Shown piece by piece: positions 8,717-17,508 of a DNA stretch of 64,000 nucleotides. Each line of letters opens with the position of its first letter. The stretch's first letter is position 1. The translations under genes and the position numbers were made by a program. This DNA is from Demequina soli. GTDB lineage: Bacteria; Actinomycetota; Actinomycetes; Actinomycetales; Demequinaceae. Below the pieces are notes generated by a model. The model ran no database searches and was not told the origin of the DNA. It saw only the letters and a list, made by a program, of their open reading frames with translations. The DNA is taken from NCBI RefSeq assembly GCF_000971195.1, contig NZ_BBLZ01000005.1:62001-126000 (forward strand). Direction: 5' to 3'.

Positions 8717-8751
8717 GGGACGATGCGCCCGGCCGGGTCGCGCATCGTCCC
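8717..8751. terminator. Hairpin of paired decamers between convergent genes
   Basis: GGGACGATGCG (8717-8727) and CGCATCGTCCC (8741-8751) form a perfect 11-base stem around a 13-base loop, followed by TCCTTTGT. It lies four bases after the MFS stop and ends the convergent Lrp gene too. Both arms are full copies of the dispersed decamer. Confidence 0.75.
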
Positions 8752-8779
8752 TCCTTTGTCGGGCCCTCCCGCCCGGGCC

Positions 8780-9310
8780 CTACCGGATCGGGCCGCGCAT
8801 CGCCGCGAGGCCGCCCGCGCCCAGGTGCTCCTGGCCGATGAGGTGGTCGAAGACGATGTTCGTCTCGGTCGACGCGACCGCGGGGTCCATGCTGAGCTCC
8901 GACGCGACGAAGTCGCGCAGCTGCGCGGTCGACGTGCACGCGACGTGGATGAGGAAGTCGATGGTGCCGCCCACGAAGAACACCGACAGGACGTTGGGCA
9001 GCTGGATCACCTTCGCGGCGTAGCTCTTGATCTGCGGGCGGGCCTGCGCGCGCAGGCGGACGGAGACGATGCCCTGGACGTCGAGGCCGAGCGCCTCGTA
9101 GTCGACCTCGACGTGCGCGCTCTTGATGACCCCGGCCTCCCGGAGGGCGCGCACGCGGGTGTGGGTGGTCGACGGGGCGACGTGGAGGCGGGCCGCGAGC
9201 GCCGCGTTGGGGATGCGGGCGTCGCGCATGAGCTCCCATAGGATCCGCTCGTCGAGCTCGTCGAGCCGAACACCCTTCGCCCGGAGGCCCTCCCGCAGGC
9301 TCTGCTCCAT
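8780..9310 (-). CDS. Lrp/AsnC-family regulator, probably of alanine dehydrogenase
   Basis: A 176-residue Lrp-type protein. The N-terminal helix-turn-helix is 'LDELDERILWELMRDARIPNAALAARLHVAPSTTHTRVRALREAGVI', and the RAM domain follows ('VQGIVSVRLRAQARP', 'NVLSVFFVGGTIDFLIHVA'). It is divergent from alanine dehydrogenase across a 152-base gap. In mycobacteria the Lrp protein AldR sits in the same divergent place and controls ald in response to amino acids, so the same job is likely here. The ATG at 9310 was chosen for the GGAGAAG site; in-frame codons further upstream lack one. Confidence 0.86.
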   Translation of the reverse strand: MEQSLREGLRAKGVRLDELDERILWELMRDARIPNAALAARLHVAPSTTHTRVRALREAGVIKSAHVEVDYEALGLDVQGIVSVRLRAQARPQIKSYAAKVIQLPNVLSVFFVGGTIDFLIHVACTSTAQLRDFVASELSMDPAVASTETNIVFDHLIGQEHLGAGGLAAMRGPIR

Positions 9311-9462
9311 CGAATCTTCTCCGTTTCCTTTTGAATCGGGCCTCGGCTTCATGATTGCTTGCCTGGCGCGAAGTTCCTTCAAGAATTGTAGAGGTCGGGC
9401 GAAGAACATGCGCCCGATGCGTCTTTCAACGTGCGGCGCTGGCGCGCCGGGGAGGAGGGGCG
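9311..9462. promoter_or_regulatory. Divergent aldR-like/ald control region
   Basis: This 152-base region is locally AT-richer than its surroundings. It holds degenerate dyads around 9369-9392 (GAAGTTCCTTCAAGAATTG), the kind of sequence Lrp-family octamers bind. No clear -10/-35 pairs were assigned. Confidence 0.45.
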
Positions 9463-10563
9463 ATGCGCATCGGCATCCCCGCAGAGATCAAGGACAACGA
9501 GCGCCGCGTGGGCGCGACCCCCGCGGGGGTGCGGGAGCTGGTCGCGGCCGGCCACGACATGCTCGTGCAGAGGGGTGCCGGCCTCGGCTCGGCCTTCTCC
9601 GACGAGGATTACGCGCTCGCCGGAGCCTCGCTCGGCAGCGTCGACGAGGCCTGGGCCGCCGAGATGGTGATCAAGGTCAAGGAGCCCATCGCCGCCGAGT
9701 ACGGCTACCTGCGCGACGGGCTGCTGCTGTTCACGTACCTCCACCTTGCCGCGGACGAGGCGCTCACCCGTGCGCTCGTGTCCTCCGGCACGACGGCGAT
9801 CGCGTACGAGACGGTCGCGCTCGACGACGGCTCCCTCCCCCTGCTCGCCCCGATGAGCGAGGTCGCCGGCCGTATGGCGACGATGGTCGGCGCGTTCGCG
9901 CTGCAGTCGAGCCAGGGCGGGCGCGGGGTGCTGCTCGGCGGCGTGCCGGGGGTGCTTCCGGCGAAGGTGACCGTGCTCGGCGCCGGCATGTCCGGCCAGA
10001 ACGCGATCGCGCAGGCGGTCGGCATGGGCGCGGAGGTCACCGTGCTGGACCTGTCGATCCCGCGGCTGCGCCAGCTCGACGCGCTCTACGCGGGCCGCGT
10101 GAAGACCGTGGTGTCCTCGGCCTACGAGATCGAGCGCGCGTGCCTCGAGGCAGACCTGGTCATCGGCGCGGTGCTGGTGGCGGGCGACCGCGCCCCGAAG
10201 CTCGTGTCGCACGACCTGGTGTCGCGGATGAGGCCCGGCTCGGTGCTGGTCGACATCGCGATCGACCAGGGCGGATGCTTCGAGGACTCCCGTGCCACCA
10301 CCCACGCCGAGCCGACCTACACGGTGGAGGGCTCGACGTTCTACTGCGTCGCCAACATGCCCGGCGCGGTGGGCAACACCTCGACGCTGGCCCTCACGAA
10401 CGCGACGCTGCCCTACGCGCTGCGCCTCGCGAACGACGGCTGGGAGGTCGCCACCGCCAAGGACCCCGCGCTCGCGCGCGGCCTCGCGACGGTGGACGGC
10501 AGCATCGTCCACGCCCCGGTGGCGGCGATCTTCCCGCACCTGGCACAGGCGATCCCGGCCTGA
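9463..10563 (+). CDS. ald: Alanine dehydrogenase
   Basis: NAD-dependent interconversion of L-alanine with pyruvate plus ammonia. The 366-residue protein has the usual length and the motifs 'RIGIPAEIKDNERRVGATP', 'KVKEPIAAEY', 'LLLFTYLHLAAD' and the NAD site 'VTVLGAGMSGQNAIAQAVGMG'. 'DIAIDQGGCFEDSRATTH' and 'YCVANMPGAVGNTSTLALTNATLPY' are signature stretches of alanine dehydrogenase. The ATG at 9463 is preceded by GGAGGAGGGG. It is divergent from an Lrp-family gene that probably regulates it. An 18-base repeat starts 11 bases after the stop. Confidence 0.96.
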   Translation: MRIGIPAEIKDNERRVGATPAGVRELVAAGHDMLVQRGAGLGSAFSDEDYALAGASLGSVDEAWAAEMVIKVKEPIAAEYGYLRDGLLLFTYLHLAADEALTRALVSSGTTAIAYETVALDDGSLPLLAPMSEVAGRMATMVGAFALQSSQGGRGVLLGGVPGVLPAKVTVLGAGMSGQNAIAQAVGMGAEVTVLDLSIPRLRQLDALYAGRVKTVVSSAYEIERACLEADLVIGAVLVAGDRAPKLVSHDLVSRMRPGSVLVDIAIDQGGCFEDSRATTHAEPTYTVEGSTFYCVANMPGAVGNTSTLALTNATLPYALRLANDGWEVATAKDPALARGLATVDGSIVHAPVAAIFPHLAQAIPA

Positions 10564-10573
10564 CCCCCCGGGG

Positions 10574-10632
10574 TTCGGGACACTCAGTCCTCCAAATCGG
10601 CGACTCGGAGCCGCTTCGGGACACTCAGTCCT
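10574..10632. repeat. Direct repeat pair TTCGGGACACTCAGTCCT
   Basis: Two identical 18-base copies lie at 10574-10591 and 10615-10632. Near-identical copies in the opposite orientation lie at 11606-11622 and 11647-11663, on the other side of the DUF559-like gene. The stop codon of that gene falls inside the first copy, so its last residues are encoded by repeat sequence. Confidence 0.9.
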
Positions 10633-11531
10633 TGTGATGCCGGAGCTCGGCGCGCCATCGTGGCCAGCGCCGTGCTCCGGCACCACTCCGGACGGTTCAT
10701 CACGGTGGTGTAGTCGAACCGCACCGTGAGGATGCCCAGCGCCGCGAGCCGCGCGTCGCGTTCGATGTCGCGTCGCCGGGCCTCGGGGCTGCTGTGCGAG
10801 CCGTCCCCGTCCGACTCGAATGCGGTCAGGGTCTCCGGGTCGAAGGCGTCGAGCCGGTAGAGCGCACCGTCCGCTCGGACGAGGTGCTGACGCACCAGCC
10901 GGTCGAACTCGGGCCCGCGCAGCACCATCGCATCCGAGCGTTCCTCCAGGTAGCTCTCGGAGCCCTGGGCAGCGGCCGCCAAGCGACGCGTGAGCTCGCC
11001 CCGACCCCTCACCCGGCCGATGCTCGCCAGCGCGGCGCCGACGGACTCGGAGGTGACCAGTCCCGCGCGCAAGGGCCGGTACACGGCCTCGGCACGTCGG
11101 CCCGGCGGAAGCTCTGCATGTGCCACCACGACCGCGACGTCCGCATCGACCACGCGGAAGCCGCGCACCACCGCCACCGCGGGCGGATGCGTGAACCGCT
11201 TGACGCGGAGCCAACCCGGTCCGCGCGGACGCTCCTGCCAGGGTGCCGCGATCGAGACGGTCGACGGTTGATCCGCGGCACCCCACAGGTACAGCGCCGA
11301 GGCGCCGCACAGCGCGGAGGCTGGTCCCGCCCACGCGAGTGCCGCATGAGCACGCACCACCCAGGACCGAGCATGGGCGCTCCACGCGTATTGGTCGGGC
11401 AGGACCCGGACGATCTCACCGGCGTCGAGACATGCCTTGACTCCCTGCTTGCTGCTCAGCGCGACCATCTCCGCGAAGCTCAGCGGGACGAGCCGCCGTG
11501 CCATCCGATCGAGGAGCTCGCGCCTGGTCAT
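10584..11531 (-). CDS. Orphan protein with AbiEi-like N-terminus and DUF559-like nuclease C-terminus
   Basis: A 315-residue protein. The N-terminal part ('LVPLSFAEMVALSSKQGVKACLDAGEIVRVLPDQYAW') looks like the winged-helix domain of AbiEi antitoxins. The middle is a variable 'SALYLWGAADQPSTVSIAAP' segment. The end ('YLEERSDAMVLRGPEFDRL', 'YRLDAFDPETLTAFESDGDGSH', 'DIERDARLAALGILTVRFDYTTVM') has the E/D pattern of DUF559, a Vsr-like nuclease fold. Such fusions are common orphan genes of actinobacteria with no established role. Start ATG 11531. It is bracketed by pairs of 18-base inverted repeats, and its C-terminus runs into one of them. Its codon use looks less GC-biased than the neighbours. 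Acquisition as a cassette is an inference. Confidence 0.65.
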   Translation of the reverse strand: MTRRELLDRMARRLVPLSFAEMVALSSKQGVKACLDAGEIVRVLPDQYAWSAHARSWVVRAHAALAWAGPASALCGASALYLWGAADQPSTVSIAAPWQERPRGPGWLRVKRFTHPPAVAVVRGFRVVDADVAVVVAHAELPPGRRAEAVYRPLRAGLVTSESVGAALASIGRVRGRGELTRRLAAAAQGSESYLEERSDAMVLRGPEFDRLVRQHLVRADGALYRLDAFDPETLTAFESDGDGSHSSPEARRRDIERDARLAALGILTVRFDYTTVMNRPEWCRSTALATMARRAPASQGLSVPKRLRVADLED

Positions 11532-11605
11532 GCGCCCAGGGTGCCCGGCGCGGTGTACGCGGACCAGGCGGGTGCGCACTTCTGTGGAGAGGGCGCCGTG
11601 GGATG

Positions 11606-11663
11606 AGGACTGAGCGTCCCGAGATGCGCGCAGATCGCGATTCCTGAGGACTGAGCGTCCCGA
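11606..11663. repeat. Direct repeat pair AGGACTGAGCGTCCCGA
   Basis: Copies at 11606-11622 and 11647-11663 are the reverse complement, with one mismatch, of the pair at 10574-10632. They lie upstream of the DUF559-like gene and before the end of the tRNA nucleotidyltransferase gene. A 12-base core (CTGAGCGTCCCG) recurs at 57840-57851. Confidence 0.9.
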
Positions 11664-11677
11664 CCCCCACGGCGGGA

Positions 11678-13138
11678 TCAGCCCTGGCGGGCCTTCCACC
11701 AGTCCTTGAGCTCCGCCTCGGCGCGCTCGGCGCCCAGCGGGCCGTGCTCCATGCGCAGCTCGAGCAGGTGCTTGTACGCCTGCCCCACCTCGCGGCCGGG
11801 CGCGATCCCCAGGATCTCCATGATCTGCGTGCCGTCGAGGTCGGGGCGGATCGCGTCGACCTCCTCCTGCTCGCGCAGCTCCGCGATGCGCGCCTCGAGG
11901 TCGTCGTAGGCGAACGACAGGCGGTCGGCCTTGCGGCGGTTGCGCGTGGTGACGTCGGCGCGCGTCAGACGATGCAGGCGCTCGAGATCCGCTCCGGCGT
12001 CCACCACGTAGCGGCGCACCGCGGAGTCGGACCAGCGCGCGTCGGCGTAGCCGTGGAAACGCAGGTGCAGGAACACGAGGTGCTCGACCGCCTTGATGGT
12101 GTCCTTGTCGAAGCGGAGCGCCTTGAGCCGGCGTGCGGCCTGCTTCGCTCCCACCACCTCGTGGTGGTGGAAGGAGACCCCGCCGCCGGGCTCGAGGCGC
12201 CGCGTCGCCGGCTTGCCGATGTCGTGCAGCAGCGCCGCGAGGCGCAGCACCTGGTCCGGCCCGGGCACCGCGCCGTCGGGGCCGGTCTCGAGCGCGATCG
12301 CCTGCTCGACCACGGTGAGCGTGTGGTCGTAGACGTCCTTGTGATGGTGGTGCTCGTCGACCTCGAGGCGCAGCGCGGGCAGCTCCGGCAGCACGTGCGC
12401 CGCGAGGCCCGAGTCCGTGAGCGCCGCGAGGCCCTCGCGCACCGAGGTGCCGAGCAGCAGCTTGACCAGCTCGTCGCGCACGCGCTCGGCCGACACGATG
12501 GAGATCCGCTCGGACATGGCCGCCATCGCGGAGAAGGTCGCGGGCTCGATCTCGAAGCCCAGCTGCGACGCGAAGCGGGCGGCGCGCATCATGCGCAGCG
12601 GGTCGTCCCCGAAGGACACCGCCGGGTCGATCGGCGTGCGCAGCAGGCCGCCGGCCAGGTCGGAGAGCCCGTCGAACGGGTCGACGAACTCCAAGGACGG
12701 CAGCCGCACCGCCATCGCGTTGACCGTGAAGTCGCGGCGCGCGAGGTCGCCCGTAAGAGAGGTGCCGAACGCCACCACCGGCTTGCGCGTCTCCCCGTCG
12801 TACTCGTCGGCGCGGTACGTGGTGATCTCCACCACCAGATCACCTCGGCGCCCGCCGATGGTGCCGAACTCGCGCCCCATGTCCCAGGTCGAACGCGTCC
12901 ACCGCTTGAGCAGCGCCTCGCTCTCGTCCGGCGACGCGGAGGTGGTGAAGTCGAGGTCCGCGCTGGAACGGCCCAGGAACGCGTCGCGCACGGGCCCGCC
13001 CACCAGCGCGAGCTCGTGGCCCGCCTCCGCGAACGCCTCCGCGAGGCGTCCGATCTCGGGCGGAAGGGCCGACCACAGGCCGGCCGCGCGGGTGCGCAGC
13101 ACGTCGAGGGTCGGCGGGGTGTCAGGGCGGGTCGTCAC
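11678..13138 (-). CDS. pcnA: CCA tRNA nucleotidyltransferase with HD domain
   Basis: Adds or repairs the 3' CCA end of tRNAs. The class II nucleotidyltransferase head is seen as 'LALVGGPVRDAFLGRSSADLDFTTSASP', with the DxD metal pair, then 'RRDFTVNAMAV' and 'DPLRMMRAARFASQLGF'. An HD domain follows ('LLHDIGKPATR', 'FHHHEVVGAKQAARRL'). The GTG start at 13138 gives 486 residues, typical of the actinobacterial enzyme. No clear ribosome site is seen, and the divergent NUDIX gene is 100 bases away, so the transcript may be nearly leaderless. This gene opens the conserved left arm of the oriC region. Confidence 0.92.
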   Translation of the reverse strand: MTTRPDTPPTLDVLRTRAAGLWSALPPEIGRLAEAFAEAGHELALVGGPVRDAFLGRSSADLDFTTSASPDESEALLKRWTRSTWDMGREFGTIGGRRGDLVVEITTYRADEYDGETRKPVVAFGTSLTGDLARRDFTVNAMAVRLPSLEFVDPFDGLSDLAGGLLRTPIDPAVSFGDDPLRMMRAARFASQLGFEIEPATFSAMAAMSERISIVSAERVRDELVKLLLGTSVREGLAALTDSGLAAHVLPELPALRLEVDEHHHHKDVYDHTLTVVEQAIALETGPDGAVPGPDQVLRLAALLHDIGKPATRRLEPGGGVSFHHHEVVGAKQAARRLKALRFDKDTIKAVEHLVFLHLRFHGYADARWSDSAVRRYVVDAGADLERLHRLTRADVTTRNRRKADRLSFAYDDLEARIAELREQEEVDAIRPDLDGTQIMEILGIAPGREVGQAYKHLLELRMEHGPLGAERAEAELKDWWKARQG

Positions 13139-13238
13139 CGCACAAGTGTCCCAGATGGAGGCGTGACGCCCCCGTCGGCGGCCTCCGCGCACGGGCCCGC
13201 CTCCCGGAGGGCACCCCACGGGTCGTTAGAGTTGGGCC

Positions 13239-13784
13239 ATGCCCACGCCGCCCGTCCCGCGCCCCGGCCCCGTGCCGATGCCTCCGCAGGGCGCGACGGT
13301 CCGACAGCGTCGCGAGGGCGTCGCGCACCGCGCGCCCCACCTGCCCGTGAGCAACGAGACCTCCGCGGGCGGCATCGCCGTGCGCGTCGAGGACGGCATC
13401 GCGTACGCGGCCTGCATCGGCCGCCGCAACCGCGCGGGCCGCCTGGAGTGGTGCCTGCCCAAGGGCCACATCGAGGAGGGCGAGACCCCCGAGATCGCCG
13501 CCGTGCGCGAGGTCGCCGAGGAGACCGGCATCGACGCGGAGATCATCCAGCCGCTCGGCATCATCGACTACTGGTTCACGGGCGACGACCGCCGCGTCCA
13601 CAAGGTGGTCCACCACTACCTGCTCGAGGCCAAGGGCGGCATCATCACCACGGAGAACGACCCCGACCACGAGGCCGAGGTCGCCCGCTGGATCGCCGTC
13701 GCCGAGCTGACCCGCGAGCTCGCCTACCCGAACGAGCGGAAGATGGCGCAGGCGGCGGCACGCCTGCTCGCCATCGCCCCGTGA
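13239..13784 (+). CDS. NUDIX hydrolase (MutT4-like)
   Basis: A 181-residue pyrophosphohydrolase with a complete Nudix box: 'GHIEEGETPEIAAVREVAEETGI', which keeps the GX5EX7REUXEEXGU spacing. The N-terminus is Pro-rich. In mycobacteria the orthologous position beside pcnA is mutT4. Its substrate may be an oxidised or diphosphorylated nucleotide, but that is not visible here. Start ATG 13239. The downstream membrane-protein gene begins within 40 bases, and the set NUDIX-DUF6049-MurJ-pseudokinase is probably one operon. Confidence 0.9.
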   Translation: MPTPPVPRPGPVPMPPQGATVRQRREGVAHRAPHLPVSNETSAGGIAVRVEDGIAYAACIGRRNRAGRLEWCLPKGHIEEGETPEIAAVREVAEETGIDAEIIQPLGIIDYWFTGDDRRVHKVVHHYLLEAKGGIITTENDPDHEAEVARWIAVAELTRELAYPNERKMAQAAARLLAIAP

Positions 13785-13822
13785 ACGGCGGGACGATGCG
13801 CGGGTCCAGGTGGGGAGCCACG

Positions 13823-15769
13823 GTGCGTCGCGCCCTCGTGGGCGCGGTGGCGCTGGCCGCGGCCGCGGCCGGTGCCGTGCCCGCCGTCGCGGCATCCGTG
13901 ACCGAGCCCATCGCGGAGCCCGTGCCGAACGCGGACATCGCCACCACGGTCCAGTCGGCACCCACACCGCTGGTCCAGGCGCGCGGCTCCATGACCGCCG
14001 TCGTGACGGTCGAGAACGACGGCATCACGCCGCTCGACGGTGCGACCGTGGTGCTGCGCGTCACCAAGCGGCCGCTCGAGAGCCGCACCGCCCTCGCCGC
14101 CTTCCTCGACGGCGGCGGCGCCACGATGGTCGACGCGGGCACGGCCAAGGTCGGCTCCACCGTGACGGTGCCCGCCACCGACGGCGGCGAGCCGTCGCAG
14201 GTGCGGCGCCTCGTCGCCGGCGCCTCGACCACGGTCTCGGTGACCGCGCCGCCCAAGAGCCTTCCGTTCGAGTCCGGCACGTGGGGCGTCCACGGCGTCC
14301 AGCTGGCGCTGCGCACCGCCGACGGCCGCAGCACGCTGATGACGGGAGCGGTGACCTGGGTCGACGCCTCGATGCCGACGCTGCGCCTGTCGGCGGTCGC
14401 GACCGCGTCGGGCCTGGGCGCGCGTGCGCGCGCCGTCGCCGCCGCCACGGACATCGCGGGCGTCACGCTCGCGGTCGACCCCACGACCGTGTCGGACATC
14501 GGCACGGGCACGCTCGACCTGTCCGACCGCTCCGTGGTGCGCCTGCCCGCGGGCGATCCCGACCTCGTGTCCCTCGCCCACTCGGGAGAGACGAGCCTCC
14601 TCGACTACGCGCTGGCACGCTCGTCGGGCGCCGCCGTGAGCGCGCTGCACGACGTCCCCTGGCTCGCGATCGCCGCGGATCCCGACCGGCCCACCGGCCG
14701 GCTCGCGGCGGCCGAGGCCGCGGGGGCCATGCTCGTCACGGGGGGCGTGGATGCCGCACCCAGCGACGACGTCACGCGTGCCGCCACCGTGGCGGGGACC
14801 CGCAAGGGCGACCTCGCGCTCCTCACCCCCGACGCCACGCTGTCGGGCATGGTGGGCAACACCGCGGTCTCGGACGGCGCGGTCGGCGCCGCGATCGCGA
14901 TGGGCGCCCTCACCGCGTCCGGCGCCACGTCCCCGGTGCTGGTGTGGACGGGCGACGACTGGTCGCCGTCGGACAGCTCCGACGCCACGGCGCTGTCCGC
15001 ACTCATGCAGGCCCCGTTCGTGGAGACCGTGGACCTCACCCGCCTGGCCGCCGACGCGGCCGGCACGCCCGTCTCCCTCCCGCACGAGCACGGCGTCGCG
15101 GAGGACCTCGACCCGTCGACCATCACGGGCCTGTCCGAGCGCCTCGCGCGCCTCCAGGAGCTCTCGACGGTCGCGCAGGAGCCCTCGTCGATCCTCACGC
15201 CCGGCGGCCGCTCCCTGCTGTCGCCGCTGGCGCGCTCGCTGCGCGGGCAGAGCACCGCCCGGGAGCTGCGCACCGTCGAGGCCACCGCGAGCGTCGACGC
15301 CACGCTGGGGGCGCTGCACGTCGCGGCCGGGTCGGACGTCAACTTCATCGCCGACAAGGGCAGCCTGCCCGTCGCGGTGGTCAACGACCTCGACGTCGAC
15401 GCGACGGTGCAGGTCGACATGACGTCCTTCTCCCCGAACCTGCAGGTCCGCGAGGCGCCCACGGTGACCGTCAAGGCGCACTCCACCAAGACCGTGCCGA
15501 TCGAGGTGTCGGCAGTCTCGTCCGCCAACGTGCAGGCCACGACGGTCCTGCGCAACCCCGACGGCATCGCCATCGCCTCGCCCGTGAGCATGAGCGTGCG
15601 CGTGCGCGCCGACTGGGGCACGGCGATCACCGCGGTCTTCACCGGCGGGCTCGTGCTGCTGCTCATCATGGGGGTGATCCGCACCATCCGGCGCGGCCGC
15701 AAGGAGACCCGCACGGGGCCCCGCACCCCCACGCCCACGCAGCCGCCCGCGGCCGAGAAGGACGAGTGA
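13823..15769 (+). CDS. DUF6049 secreted/membrane-anchored protein
   Basis: A 648-residue exported protein of unknown function, in the place of mycobacterial Rv3909 between the NUDIX gene and MurJ. The N-terminal signal 'RRALVGAVALAAAAAGAVPAVAA' precedes a long extracellular part with Ig-like strands ('GSMTAVVTVENDGITPLDGATVVLRV', 'TVQVDMTSFSPNLQVREAP'). A single C-terminal helix 'AVFTGGLVLLLIMGVIRTIRRGRK' anchors it, with a basic and Pro-rich cytoplasmic end. The GTG at 13823 was preferred for its GGGGAG site; an in-frame ATG at 13796 overlaps a decamer copy and lacks one. A link to lipid II export or cell-wall assembly is suggested only by gene order. Confidence 0.82.
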   Translation: MRRALVGAVALAAAAAGAVPAVAASVTEPIAEPVPNADIATTVQSAPTPLVQARGSMTAVVTVENDGITPLDGATVVLRVTKRPLESRTALAAFLDGGGATMVDAGTAKVGSTVTVPATDGGEPSQVRRLVAGASTTVSVTAPPKSLPFESGTWGVHGVQLALRTADGRSTLMTGAVTWVDASMPTLRLSAVATASGLGARARAVAAATDIAGVTLAVDPTTVSDIGTGTLDLSDRSVVRLPAGDPDLVSLAHSGETSLLDYALARSSGAAVSALHDVPWLAIAADPDRPTGRLAAAEAAGAMLVTGGVDAAPSDDVTRAATVAGTRKGDLALLTPDATLSGMVGNTAVSDGAVGAAIAMGALTASGATSPVLVWTGDDWSPSDSSDATALSALMQAPFVETVDLTRLAADAAGTPVSLPHEHGVAEDLDPSTITGLSERLARLQELSTVAQEPSSILTPGGRSLLSPLARSLRGQSTARELRTVEATASVDATLGALHVAAGSDVNFIADKGSLPVAVVNDLDVDATVQVDMTSFSPNLQVREAPTVTVKAHSTKTVPIEVSAVSSANVQATTVLRNPDGIAIASPVSMSVRVRADWGTAITAVFTGGLVLLLIMGVIRTIRRGRKETRTGPRTPTPTQPPAAEKDE

Positions 15770-15770
15770 C

Positions 15771-17477
15771 ATGACCGAGGACAACGCGATGCCTCCCGAG
15801 GTCGAGTCCCCGCCGCAGCCGCCGCGCCGCTCGGTGGGCCGCAACACCCTCGTGATGGCGTCGGGCACGCTCGTGTCGCGCGCGCTCGGGTTCATCCGCA
15901 ACGCGATGCTCGTCGCCGCGATCGGCGCGACCGGGATCGCGGCCAACTCGTACGACGTCGCCAACAAGATCCCCAACACGCTCTACGCGATCGTCGCCGG
16001 AGGCGTGCTCAACGCCGTCCTCGTGCCTCAGATCGTGCGCGCCTTCCACCGCCCGGACGGCAAGCGGACCGTCGACCGCATCGTCACCCTGGGCGTCGTC
16101 GGCTCGCTCGCGATCACGGTGGTCTTCACGCTCGCGGCGCCCGTCTTCGTGAGCATCTACACGCAGGGCTGGGATGCGCCGCAGCGCGACCTCGCGATCG
16201 CGTTCGCCTACTGGTGCATCCCGCAGCTGCTGTTCTACAGCGTCTACACGATCCTCGGGCAGGTGCTCAACGCGCGCGAGCAGTTCGGGCCGTACATGTG
16301 GGCGCCGGTGCTCAACAACGTCGTCTCGATCGTCGGCCTCGCGGCCTTCCTGGTCATGTATGGCGGCTACAACGGCAACGCCGCGTCGTTCGACGACCCG
16401 GGCTGGTGGTCCACGGGGCCCACCTGGCTCGTCGCGGGCACGGCCACGCTCGGCATCGCCGCGCAGGCGCTCATCCTCATCTGGCCGCTGCTGCGCGGCG
16501 GGTACCGCTGGCGTCCCGTCTGGGGCGGCCCGAAGGGCGAGCTCGCGGGCGTCACCTCGGTCGCCGGCTGGGCCCTGGGCGCCGTCCTGCTCGACCAGGT
16601 GGGCGTCATCGCCGTCACGCGCGTCGCGAGCGAGGCCGGCGCCGTCGGCAGCGACCTGGGTGTGAGGGACATCGCGGGCAATGCGGCGTACTTCAACGCG
16701 ATGATGCTCTACCTGCTGCCCCACTCGCTCATCATCGTGTCGCTGCTCACCGCGCTCGCCACCACGATGTCGCGGCACGCGGCCGCCCACGACATGGCGG
16801 CGCTGCGCTCCACGGTGGAACGCGGCATGCGCATGGTGACCGTGTTCGGGCTGTGGTCGACCGCGGTGCTGTTCGCCCTCGCCCCCGCCATCGTCCGCCT
16901 CGCCCTGCCGACGGAGAGCGCGGACGTGGTCCGCTCGATCGCGTACGTGCTCATGGCGCTGTCGCTCGGCGGCGTCCCGCTCGCGCTTCTCGGCGTGTTC
17001 AAGAACGTGTTCTTCGCCCTCGAGGACGCGCGCGCCGTCTTCTACATCCAGATCCCCGTCACCATCGCGTGGCTCGTCGGCATGGTGGCCTTCCAGCGCC
17101 TCCTCGACCCGTACTGGTGGACGGCCGGCGCGGCGCTGGCGCTGTCGCTGTCGAACGTGGTCGGCGTGCTCCTGCGCGGCAACGGCGTGCGGCGCCGCGT
17201 GGGCGGCCTGGGGGTGCGCGCGTACGCCTCCGTGACGATGCGCGCGCTCGCCGGCGCGGTCCTCAGCGGCCTGGTGGGGTGGTCGCTGCTGCGCTTCATC
17301 CCCGCGCCCGACCCGGCCGACAAGGTGCACTCCCTCGTCATCGCCGTCGTCGCCCTCGCGGTGCTCGTCCCGGTCATGGGAGGCCTCTACTGGGCGGTCC
17401 TGCGGGCCCTGCGCGTGCCCGAGGCGAGCGACCTCGTCGCCCCCTTGATGAAGCGTCTGCGGCGCAACGTACGATAG
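15771..17477 (+). CDS. murJ: Lipid II flippase MurJ
   Basis: A membrane protein of 568 residues with about 14 helices that moves lipid II across the membrane. Typical MurJ features are 'SGTLVSRALGFIRNAMLVAAIG', 'AYDVANKIPNTLY'-like 'NSYDVANKIPNTLYAIVAGGVLNAVLVPQIVRAF', and 'YFNAMMLYLLPHSLIIVSLLTALATTMSRHAA'. The ATG follows the DUF6049 stop by one base, so the genes are coupled. In mycobacteria MurJ is fused to a cytoplasmic pseudokinase domain; here the protein ends after the helices ('LMKRLRRNVR') and the kinase-like part is the next gene. Confidence 0.93.
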   Translation: MTEDNAMPPEVESPPQPPRRSVGRNTLVMASGTLVSRALGFIRNAMLVAAIGATGIAANSYDVANKIPNTLYAIVAGGVLNAVLVPQIVRAFHRPDGKRTVDRIVTLGVVGSLAITVVFTLAAPVFVSIYTQGWDAPQRDLAIAFAYWCIPQLLFYSVYTILGQVLNAREQFGPYMWAPVLNNVVSIVGLAAFLVMYGGYNGNAASFDDPGWWSTGPTWLVAGTATLGIAAQALILIWPLLRGGYRWRPVWGGPKGELAGVTSVAGWALGAVLLDQVGVIAVTRVASEAGAVGSDLGVRDIAGNAAYFNAMMLYLLPHSLIIVSLLTALATTMSRHAAAHDMAALRSTVERGMRMVTVFGLWSTAVLFALAPAIVRLALPTESADVVRSIAYVLMALSLGGVPLALLGVFKNVFFALEDARAVFYIQIPVTIAWLVGMVAFQRLLDPYWWTAGAALALSLSNVVGVLLRGNGVRRRVGGLGVRAYASVTMRALAGAVLSGLVGWSLLRFIPAPDPADKVHSLVIAVVALAVLVPVMGGLYWAVLRALRVPEASDLVAPLMKRLRRNVR

Positions 17478-17508
17478 GTCCCGAACGGGATCCGGAGGTG
17501 CGTATCAG

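Noticed and set aside
11532-11699. N-terminal extension of the DUF559-like gene to 11699
   Set aside because: It would run through both inverted repeats and overlap the pcnA end, whereas the ATG at 11531 begins a normal helical start.
11744-13795. Very long plus-strand frame joining the pcnA antisense to DUF6049
   Set aside because: The first part is antisense to a clear tRNA nucleotidyltransferase. A signal peptide and ribosome site at 13823 mark the real start.
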